This document shows positions 1-8,188 of a stretch of 64,000 nucleotides of DNA, one piece after another. The stretch covers positions 620,001 to 684,000 of the forward strand of contig NC_026479.1 in assembly GCF_000328475.2 (NCBI RefSeq), written 5' to 3'. The notes beneath the pieces are model-generated. The model was not told where the DNA came from. It searched no databases and saw only the letters and a program-made list of their open reading frames with translations. A program made the translations under genes and the position numbers. Positions within the stretch are counted from its first letter, which is position 1. Each line of letters begins with the position of its first letter. Origin of the DNA: Mycosarcoma maydis (Eukaryota > Basidiomycota > Ustilaginomycetes > Ustilaginales).

Positions 1-1
1 A

Positions 2-121
2 CACAGCTGGGACGACCGAAGTCAGGATTTCGGTGACGAAGACGAAGAGCCGATCGACCAGGATGATAGAGGCATTTATGAGAGTAGCAGTGATGAGGAG
101 TCGGGTCCTGCCGACAGCTGA
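2..121 (+). CDS. 3' end of an upstream gene (acidic C-terminus)
   Basis: An open frame enters from the left edge and stops with TGA at 119-121, giving the last 39 residues of a protein. The tail is very acidic and Ser-rich, with Asp/Glu clusters and a final SSSDEESGPADS. It resembles the disordered acidic or CK2-type tails common in nuclear and trafficking proteins, but no domain is visible and no function can be given. The frame is called because it is open to the edge and its composition is protein-like. With only 39 codons it could be chance. Confidence 0.45.
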   Translation, partial: HSWDDRSQDFGDEDEEPIDQDDRGIYESSSDEESGPADS

Positions 122-694
122 GCGGTGCACACTTGGCTCGTAACGGTAGTACTTTGTCATTATTCGCTGTTGGAAGTCAAACATACATGCGCATTCAATG
201 GGTACCTTGCATGCTGTCTGAGCTGAGTATCACTCGTGAATGTACGACAGTGACCGGAGCAGTGAAGTTGAGGGCTGGGGGTGGGGAGCTGGGAGCGGGC
301 TAGGATATGGCATACAGTTGCGGTGTATAGAAAAAGTACCGCGCGAGAAAGAGCCAGCAGACTCACACTCACACTGTTGACTCACGACTTGATTTCGTGT
401 TTCGGCAAGAGCCTAAATTCACGATGGTGAGAAGTTAGCGGTGAGCTCACTGACGACTCTGCAAGAAGAAATCACGAATCGTGATTCGACGGGCGCCCAC
501 AGCCAACGCGCACGCAGACGCTTGCGGTCCGTGCCCAAGCCGCACTCACGACTCACAACTCGTGACTGCCACGTCGATTTCTTGGTCGACTTGGATTTCA
601 GATTCACGACTCACGATTCACGATTGGTGCTCGTCGATTGAACAAGTTGGATTGAAACCATCACATACAGTAGGCCTCAGCTCGCGTGGTCAAG
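122..694. other. intergenic, promoter of the cyclophilin gene
   Basis: No gene is supported here. The stretch holds two clusters of the ATCACGAAT/ATTCACGAT motif (about 470-488 and 596-629) plus single degenerate copies near 234, 390 and 417. Short open frames overlap the motif clusters in both strands and look like chance. Confidence 0.6.
596..629. repeat. cluster of ATTCACGA-type motif
   Basis: Three closely spaced copies of a (G)ATTCACGA(T/C) word lie about 70-100 bp upstream of the cyclophilin ATG. The same word recurs in the other upstream intergenic regions of the window. Confidence 0.6.
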
Positions 695-1327
695 ATGAAG
701 TCTATCGTGTCACTCACCACACTATTCACGCTGGTGGCTGCTCTAGCAGTGCTGCTAGTAAGCATGCCGTCGACAGCTTCCACCACCGACCCGACGATCA
801 CGCACAAGGTGTACTTTGACATTTCTCACAACAACAAAGACATTGGGCGTATCGTCGTCGGTCTTTACGGCAAAGATGTGCCGAGAACTGCTGAGAACTT
901 CCGTGCTCTTGCCACGGGCGAGAAAGGGTTTGGTTACAAGGGCTCCAAATTCCACCGTGTGATCAGCTCGTTCATGATCCAGGGCGGAGACTTTGAACGC
1001 GGAGACGGCCGAGGCGGCTACTCGATCTATGGCGGCAAGTTCGACGATGAAAACTTCAAGTTCAAGCACACCGGACCGGGCATTGTATCCATGGCCAACG
1101 CAGGACGTAACACCAATGGCGCTCAGTTCTTCATTTGCACCGTCAAGACAAGCCATTTGGACGGAAGACACGTCGTCTTCGGTAGGGTCCTCGACGGCAT
1201 GGACGTCGTCAAATATATCGAAAAGGTTCCCACGGGCTATGGCGATAAGCCGGTTCACGATGTCCTTGTCAAAGACTCTGGTGAACTGCCCGTTGACGCT
1301 GACGAAAAGGTGAAGGACGAACTCTAG
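695..1327 (+). CDS. cypB: ER-luminal cyclophilin B-type peptidyl-prolyl isomerase (KDEL form)
   Basis: This is a cyclophilin that catalyses cis-trans isomerisation of Xaa-Pro bonds, probably in the secretory pathway. The ATG at 695 is used; an in-frame GTG at 686 is not a likely start in a eukaryote. Residues 1-31 form a hydrophobic signal peptide. The cyclophilin domain spans about 37-195 with the hallmark stretches [21 protein letters not shown] and LDGRHVVFG. The protein is 210 aa and ends in KDEL, a textbook ER-retrieval signal. One oddity is that the Trp that contacts cyclosporin A in human CypA (W121) is His154 here, in the run KTSHLDG. Just before the KDEL there is a good splice donor that could swap this ending for a membrane anchor (see the intron at 1310-1564). 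The gene is convergent with the copper ATPase. Confidence 0.93.
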   Translation: MKSIVSLTTLFTLVAALAVLLVSMPSTASTTDPTITHKVYFDISHNNKDIGRIVVGLYGKDVPRTAENFRALATGEKGFGYKGSKFHRVISSFMIQGGDFERGDGRGGYSIYGGKFDDENFKFKHTGPGIVSMANAGRNTNGAQFFICTVKTSHLDGRHVVFGRVLDGMDVVKYIEKVPTGYGDKPVHDVLVKDSGELPVDADEKVKDEL

Positions 1328-1564
1328 ACCCCCCTTTTCCCCCTCTTCCACCACAGAGCCTCATCACCCGAATTCTGCCGCCCTCGAACAAGCCTCGCTC
1401 GGCACTACTCGTCCTCTTCGACAAGAGCAGAACTACGCTCGATCTCATTTTCCACACCTCACTATCTCGTTGCCCTACATGTCCTTGGACAGCATTTATT
1501 GAAATTCAATGCCTTTTGGTTTTTTCTCTTTTCGGTGTGATCCCCGCCACGTCTCGCATGCCAG
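1310..1564 (+). other. putative alternative intron removing the KDEL stop
   Basis: AG|GTGAAG at 1309/1310 falls exactly on a codon boundary six codons before the stop (TAG 1325-1327). ATGCCAG|GCC at 1564/1565 is a possible acceptor, also on a codon boundary. Removing 255 nt joins the cyclophilin frame directly to an open frame that runs to TAG at 1853-1855. A clear CTAAC branch site near the acceptor is not visible, which lowers confidence. If the intron is retained, the KDEL form is made. Confidence 0.45.
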
Positions 1565-1855
1565 GCCGCGTCGAAGGACAACCTCGCAGCAGCAACACCC
1601 GCAGTCCAAGACACCTCTTCAGGTTCCGACAAGACACGCTCGAGTGATGCCAACAATGGGGTCTCGTTCGTATTGCTGCTGCTCATCCTGGTCGGTGTAG
1701 CTGCCGCTGCGTGCGTGTGGAAGTTGGGCGGTGTGGAGCAGACCAAGGTGCACTTGAAGAGCATCATGGAGCAGGTAAAAGGAAAACTTGGCGGTGGGGT
1801 TGGGGCGGGTGGTGGAGCGTATAGCCAGGTGGGTGCGACGGGGCTGCCACGCTAG
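1565..1855 (+). CDS. cypB: putative alternative last exon: transmembrane tail of the cyclophilin
   Basis: This 96-residue open frame is in the same phase as the cyclophilin. It contains a Ser/Thr/Asp-rich linker, then a strong hydrophobic segment of about 20 residues (VSFVLLLLILVGVAAAA), then WKLGG and a basic, Gly-rich tail ending GATGLPR. It has no convincing ATG of its own before the membrane segment, so it reads best as a spliced extension rather than a separate gene. The predicted product would be a single-pass membrane cyclophilin lacking the KDEL signal. Alternatives are that it is a small separate gene, or that it is an untranslated 3' region with a chance open frame. Confidence 0.45.
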   Translation, partial: AASKDNLAAATPAVQDTSSGSDKTRSSDANNGVSFVLLLLILVGVAAAACVWKLGGVEQTKVHLKSIMEQVKGKLGGGVGAGGGAYSQVGATGLPR

Positions 1856-2003
1856 TTGACGGATGGACATTGCTGAAGGCAGCTGGGACTCGAATCGATT
1901 GGTGCATAGCGTTGTTTCGATTGTGTCTGGTGTGCGCTTGTCCGTGCAAAATCGAGCGTATGAGAGCGATTCAAGTCAAGACGGATGCGGATGCATTCGC
2001 GTC

Positions 2004-5000
2004 TTACGACTGCCTGGCGTCTTGGTCATCGTACATCTCGATCATCTCCCTCACCGCCCTGTTCGGCCTCCACCATCTCAACGTCAAACTGTTCAACACG
2101 ACGCTCGTACTGCTGAACGCCATAGCCAGCCCGCTGAGCGCGGGACCCAGTCCTACACCCACCGCAACCAGCGCCCCTGCGGCCACGGGTATCAGGCAGA
2201 GATTGAAGACGAATGCCCACGCGAAGTTGGTCCAGATCTTGTGGTACGTCGCGTGCGATAGCGACAGCAGCAGAGGCAAAGAGAGCAATGGACAAGTGCG
2301 GCGAAGAAGGATAAAATCCGACGACGAGTGTGCGATCGAGCTGCCGGATCCGAGCGCTATGCCGAGCGAGGCCGAGGACAGGGCGGGCGAGTCATTGATG
2401 CCGTCTCCGACAAAACACACGATTCGCTGTCGTTGACCGGTCCCGCCTGGCCACCATCGGCGTAGCCGATTCCATGTTCCGAATGATCCGCGTTCACACT
2501 GCCGGGCGCGAGAAATCTGCAGCTTCTCCACCCATTCTTTCTTCTGAACCGGCAGCACTCCCGCTACCACTCGAGTTTGCGCAATCCCCACCTGAGCAGC
2601 AATCCCTCTAGCCGTAGCCTCATTGTCGCCGCTTATCATCCACACTTCGGCACCAAACTTTTGCTCCAGATGTGTGACTACCCAACAAGCTTCGGGCCGA
2701 ATCACGTCACTCATCGCTAGAGCGAGGCTTATCTTTCCAGCTTTGCTGCATGATGATCGAAAGCCAACATAGACAACACTGTTGGCGGCGGCTGACCATT
2801 CTTTCTCTGCGATTTTGATCGATTCGTCGATGCAAGTGTAAGCTCCGTGCATCTCGTCCATTAGCCTTTTGTTGCCAATGAGAAGCAAAAAGCTGGATTT
2901 CGGATCCTTGTTTGACTCGAAGGTGGCTCGCAGGCCCTTGCCAGCTACTTCTGCGACCGCCACGAGCTTGGGAAGCGACGATTGAGCATCGGCTGTAGAC
3001 TCTGATCGTTCCAATTGTGCAGCGATGAATCCACGCACAGCTCCTGCGTAGGGATGTGTACTCGACTGCTCCACTAGGTCCATACACCGAAGCAGCGTCT
3101 CTCGATCCCAGCCTTGTTCCGTCCTGTTCGCTTCACTCGACTCGTGGAAGGGCGGAGCAAAGCGGAAAGACGTCACTTTGACAGCTTCACCCCTGGTGAT
3201 GGTTCCCGTCTTGTCAAAGACCATTACGAGATCGGCACTGCCTCGAACCGCTGCACTTGCCGCTCGGAACGCCTCGCCTCCACCGTTAACCAAGATACCG
3301 TGCTTGGAAGCTAGACCGATCCCCGCCAACTGCGATGTCGGAGCAGCAAGCCCGATTCCACATGGACAAGCAACTAGCAGACAAGAAATGCCAAACTGCA
3401 GCGCCCACACGAGCTTGGCGCCCGGTTCTGCGTAGTGCGGCACATGTCTCGACTGCCAGCTCTCGCTCAAAACACCCGTATAGAGCAGCAACGTCCACAA
3501 TAAAAAGACGAGCAACGAGAGGTAGACAATGATGGGTACGAACACGCCCGTGATCTTATCTGCGAGTTGCGCGATGCTCGCCTTTTTGCCGGCGGATTCT
3601 TGGACGACCTCGAGAATGTCATCGATCATGCAGGAGCCTGGAAGGACACCGACCTGAGCATAGATGGCTGTTGGTGAGACATTGATCGTTCCAGCAAAGA
3701 GCGAGTCGCCGATCGCCTTGCTCACCGGTCGAGCTTCACCGGAGAGACTGCTTTCATCCAAAAGCGCCTGTGCATCTTCGCTGCCAGTTGGTGTACCGGC
3801 AAAGGTACCATCCAGTGGAGGTGAGGCACCGCAAGGCACAAGTACGTAATCGCCGATCTCGAGCATATCCACATCCACTACTTGGGTCTTGCTCTGGGCT
3901 AAAATCGATGGATCCAGAATGAGATATGCCGAAGACGGCTTCATCTTGCCCAAATCGGCCACAGCATCGCCTGTTTTTTTCTTGCTGACCAATTCGAGTG
4001 CTCGACCAAGCAAGATGAAGAAGACGAGGAAGACGGATACTTCAAAATAAGTCATGCCCATTTCGTCGGGTATCGAGTCGTCGACCTGGCTTTCGTTGCT
4101 ATAAGAGAGTGTTCTGCTATTCGATGAGTGCGACGGTGGGCGGAAAGCATCAAGGATGAGAAAAACCAGCGAAGATGTATAAGCAATGAGGGTGCCGAGC
4201 GCGACAAGGACGTCCATGTTTCCAAATCGTAGGAAACGATCGGTGTACGACCGACCTCTTTTCCACACTGAGGACAAGCTACGCCATGCTTTCTTGAAGA
4301 AGATGGAACCGACACCAAATTGGACAGGAGTCGAGATCAACCACATGGCCACTTCGGCCCTGGTAGCGGATCCGACTACATACTGCGAAAGAGAGCGACG
4401 TAATGGATGATTGGATGACAGTAGGGGTGCGATCATTGAGATGACTAGCGAAGGGACGACGAAGAGCGCAGTGATGCTGAGTCGGATCAAGAGATCTCGG
4501 AGCTCCTTACGCGCCAACACTGCGGAGCGAGAGGCGAGCGACGCGGGCGGCGAATAGCTAGCTTCGAAAGCGGGATCGAGCTTGTTGAGATCGGTAATGA
4601 TATCTCGCAAGCGGATCTTGGAGCTCTTCCCAGATGCATAAGAAAAGCTGATGAAGGGCTTAGACAGGTTGAAGGCTTCCAGATCCTCCTGGTTGATGTC
4701 GATATCGGATGGATGACTTTGCTGTTTGTCTTGGAAATATTTATGCACTTTTTTGACGCAATGGTGACAGAACATGCCTTCCATTGTTATACGAACTGAT
4801 CTGTGCTGCGAGCTGCCGTCGTCGCTCGTTGATCTAATTTCGTCCTGCGGTATGAAACATTTGCTTTGAACATGCTCTACGCTGATCAACTCGGCATCAA
4901 AGCCGACGTCTTCAATCTCGCTGACTACTTGCTCTAAGCGTTTCTGCACGTCACTCTTTGCCACTGAGCTGGTCAAATCCGTCGAGAGCTTGACATCTGC

Positions 5001-6472
5001 CGACTTGGCCATGAGATTGATCGAGATGTTGAGGATCTTGACATGGCTGTTTGGATTTGTCTCGTCGGAGTACGCTTTGAGGGCTGAGCTGATGCTCTGT
5101 ACACAGCTTGCGCAGGTCATACCTTGAATCGAAATTTTGCCGATCCAATGAGGCGCAAGGTGGCCTTGTTCTAGGGGCGCCGGTCGGGGCACTGGACTTG
5201 TTTTGATCAATTGTGCTTCGAAGCCTGCGTCTTTGATGGATTTGAGGACCTTGTCAACTGCAGAGGGATGTGTGGTCACAGTAGCAGAGGCGGACATCAC
5301 ATTGACCTGTAGCGAATCGATNNNNNNNNNNNNNNNNNNNNNNNNNNNNNNNNNNNNNNNNNNNNNNNNNNNNNNNNNNNNNNNNNNNNNNNNNNNNNNN
5401 NNNNNNNNNNNNNNNNNNNNNATCGATGGATCAAATCATCGTCTGCAGACTGTGTTGATGATTGTGCACATGAGGCACAAGTCATGCCCGCAATAGACAG
5501 GGTGGCCACCACCCTTTCTGCGGAATGACGGTCGGATACGTTGCACTTGAATTCATTATCAGAATGGTGTACCTCTGGTCCCAGGAGATGTGACTGTGCG
5601 GAGGAAGAAACGCGCCGGTCAGTTGTGTCTGTAATGCCGTCTCGACAGGCATGGCAGATTTCGAGATGTCTCTGCCATCGCTCTTGTTGAAGGCGGAGTG
5701 AGTCTTGAGTGACAGTGTTGGAGCCAGAGAGAACTGCGCGTAGAGTAGATCCAAGGGAGGCGGAAAGATCAGCAAGAACGGAGCCAGACTTGGAGATTTG
5801 GTAGCTTGTAGCTCGACGAGCATCGTTTGGCAGACTATGGGGGCGTGGACTGGTGTCTTGCAGCTCGTAGAGGTCGGGCTGATCCAGGATGAAAGTGAGA
5901 GCGTCTTTGTAGCGGCGATCTGAGGGGTTCGGCGAGACAAGTTTGACGCGGCAGTGATCTACAGGGAAGCCGTCCTGGGCAAGAATTGAGGCGATTTCCT
6001 TGACGAGACGGGTTACGAGCTTTGAAGTTGGACGAGCAGGATTGATGCTGCCGATGGTTGTAGTTGTGTTGGGCTGCATATGACTAGCTGAAATGGTGAG
6101 ATCAAAGCTGAGGCTGCGGTCAATCAGCGACGTGCTGACATTTGCGATCCGTGTGCGACATGAATGATCGATTGCGAGATCCGAGACGAGACTTATAAGA
6201 TGGGAGATGCAGGAAGGGCAGTGGATGTTGGGGCACACTGCTTGGATTCTGACAATAAGATTCCAAGTTGCTTGTCCATTGGCTAAGGAGGGATCGGAGT
6301 AGCTAGACGAAGAGCGTTTGCTCGTCTTGGTGACCAAGCGGCGTTCATGGTTCTCCAGTACATTGTCTGTGGCGGTGTATCGAGGTGCGGACGCTGCTGA
6401 TGCGTGGTGCAACAGAGGAAGCCGCTCATCGTTCTGTGACGACGAACCATCGAAATAGCCTGACAAAGTCAT
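2004..6472 (-). CDS. CCC2: copper-transporting P1B-type ATPase (Ccc2/ATP7 type), interrupted by an assembly gap
   Basis: This pump moves Cu(I) from cytosolic chaperones into the late Golgi to load secreted cuproenzymes. Reading right to left there are four metal-binding modules: a degenerate one with HCPSC near 6220-6260, GMTCASC near 5490, GMTCASC near 5110-5130, and GMFCHHC near 4760-4790. Next come the membrane segments, SLSGEARP (actuator TGE loop, near 3750), the CPC metal-channel motif in VACPCGIG (near 3365), DKTGT (phosphorylated Asp, near 3215), STHP (near 3050) and GDGINDS (near 2400). The start is ATG at 6472. A possible 5' intron (GTGAGC donor at 6589, CTAAC and CAG acceptor at 6460) would remove that ATG and leaves no obvious replacement, so I prefer the ATG. 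An N-terminal ERLPLL looks like a dileucine sorting signal. The 100-N gap sits in the second module, and the two sides are in different frames as spaced. Confidence 0.95.
5322..5421. other. assembly gap (100 N)
   Basis: This is a run of exactly 100 N, the usual placeholder for a gap of unknown size, inside the second metal-binding domain of the copper ATPase. Both flanks end in ATCGAT. The coding frames on the two sides match only if the true missing length is 2 modulo 3, so 100 is not the real size. Confidence 0.97.
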
Positions 6473-6640
6473 GTGGTTAGACCTTGGATTTGCTCGCACT
6501 GTGGCTCAAAGGAAAGCCGGATGAGTATGTGGTCGGATGACATGGTGGATGCCAAAGTTTCTTTCATGGCAGCAAACGGATTGGCTCACCTTGCCAAGGC
6601 ACGAGTGTCGAGGGCAGCTGAGCAACCTGAGCGGTGCGCA

Positions 6641-6713
6641 AATCACAATCACGAATCACAATCACGAATCTCGAATCTGGAATCTGGAATCTGGAATCCG
6701 AATCGTGAATCAG
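6641..6713. repeat. cluster of AATCACGAATC / AATCTGGA motifs
   Basis: Tandem-like copies of AATCACGAATC followed by AATCTGGA repeats and AATCGTGAATC lie about 170-240 bp upstream of the copper ATPase start. This is the densest cluster of the motif in this spacer. Confidence 0.65.
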
Positions 6714-7130
6714 TTGTGAGAGTGAGTGGATCAAGGGTCCACCAAACACGAACGAACAACAAGTTCCGATGCTTCCTCCACTCGTCCTTTTTTTCTTCCT
6801 TCCTTCCTCCCCTTTCTGTTTTCTGAGATTTTTTTTTGGGTCGTTTCTTCTCAGTCACGCTCCAAGCTTGCATCCTTGCATCCTTGCAATCACGAATCGG
6901 CCCGACACGTAGCACCTCGATCTGAATCCAGCACCAATCATCTTGAGCGTTTGAGGTATTCGCTACGTGGGTTGATGGGGACGCGGGTGAGACGAACAAT
7001 CACGAATGCGGACTGCTTTAGTGTAGCTTCGGAGCGGAGGAGTGGCCAAGTCGGGATTTTAGTTCAAGAAGGGCCGTTGTCCGCTCGACCGAGTAGTCGT
7101 GAGTCCCTCGCTGGATCATAAGACAGCATG

Positions 7131-7190
7131 AGCAGCAGCCGCAGCAGCAACAACAGCAACAACAGCAACAACAGCAACAACAGCAACAGC
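7131..7190. repeat. CAG/CAA trinucleotide tract
   Basis: About 60 bp of CAGCAGCAACAACAGCAACAA-type repeat lie in the middle of the divergent spacer. It is not inside any supported gene, so it is treated as a microsatellite. Confidence 0.8.
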
Positions 7191-7673
7191 TGGTATCGTA
7201 CAAGCAGGTTTGCAGTCCGCCAAGATTGCTTTCGACAGCAAAGTGAAACAGACCTGAAATCGTGAATGACCCCACGTCGCTCGTCTTGCGTCCAAAACTG
7301 GTCTTGAACACCAGCACGAATCACGAATGGAGGCCAAAGCTGTCAGAAAAGCAAACAGCAAAAGCAAAAACAAGAATCGTGAATCGAGAGAGAGATCAAA
7401 GAAAGAAAGAAAAAAAGAAAAAGAAAAAAAAGAATAGCATCAGACTGGCTCAGCTGCTCCGAAAATTTCAACCCAGAAAAGAAAAGTTCTCGTCGAATCG
7501 TGAATTCGGGCTGATGATGGCAGTGTGAGTAAGACGGATGACTACGCAGCTACGCACACCGCTGTGACAGACAATGGAGCAGCACAACGTGCAATCGTGA
7601 ATGATAAATCTTCAATCACGAATCCAAGCCAAGGCAGAATCAGAATCAAAGCCTGAACATGAACACGGAACAG

Positions 7674-7723
7674 CGTGCGTTTGTGTGTGTGTGCGTGTGT
7701 GCGTGTGTGCGTGTGTGCGTGTG
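7674..7723. repeat. GT/GC dinucleotide microsatellite
   Basis: Fifty bases of alternating GTGTGTGC units form purine-pyrimidine alternating DNA that could adopt Z-form. It lies about 470 bp upstream of the His-rich protein gene. Confidence 0.8.
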
Positions 7724-8188
7724 ACAAGTGTGTGGCGTGTTGCTCTTACATATCACCTCTCTGTTCACGGTTCGTGCTTGGCACATGTCTTCCACTTGAT
7801 CCACTTTCTTGCATCTCGTTCCCACAGCATAGCGTCTCAGCATCTCACTCATCATCCAAGCCGATCAACCGCCTCGCATCGCAGTAGGAAACCACGCCCA
7901 ACCCTTCCAACAAGCTTGCAGATTGCAAACAGACTTCACTTACAACATCAACCATCCACCCACGTTCATTCGACGGCTCGCCTAGTTCGATTGATTTGCT
8001 CTTTCAAATTCGAAATCTCTTCTCTCTACCAAGCACATATCCACCGCGGCTTGGTGCTACACGACGCCATCAACACCATGACCCTATCGGCATAAAGCTC
8101 CCCTCGACCCACCCAGAGCTTGGCTATCCCTGCACAGCCCATAGTGCTGGCTGCCCCTTCTTGAGGGCGTTCCATTCTCGTCCCACCC

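Larger units (their letters stand above)
6473..8188. other. divergent intergenic region between copper ATPase and His-rich protein
   Basis: No gene is supported in these 1.7 kb. The region is packed with low-complexity DNA: a motif cluster at 6641-6713, further single motifs near 6888, 6995, 7256, 7317, 7376, 7496, 7592 and 7614, a CAG/CAA tract (7131-7190), an A/G tract (about 7397-7433) and a GT tract (7674-7723). Long open frames here, such as poly-Cys, poly-Leu and Thr-His runs, are simply translations of these repeats. It probably serves as a shared promoter for two divergent genes. Confidence 0.6.

Noticed and set aside
755..1354. 199-codon open frame antisense to the cyclophilin
   Set aside because: It is a mirror of the well-supported cyclophilin gene; codon bias of the sense strand creates it.
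6460..6589. 5' intron of the copper ATPase
   Set aside because: Donor, branch site and acceptor are good, but splicing would delete the only sensible ATG (6472) and no upstream in-frame ATG exists. It could be an optional intron in the leader.
7018..7373. Poly-Cys, poly-Leu and Val-Ala frames on the minus strand
   Set aside because: They are translations of the CAG/CAA microsatellite in three frames, with no protein-like flanks.
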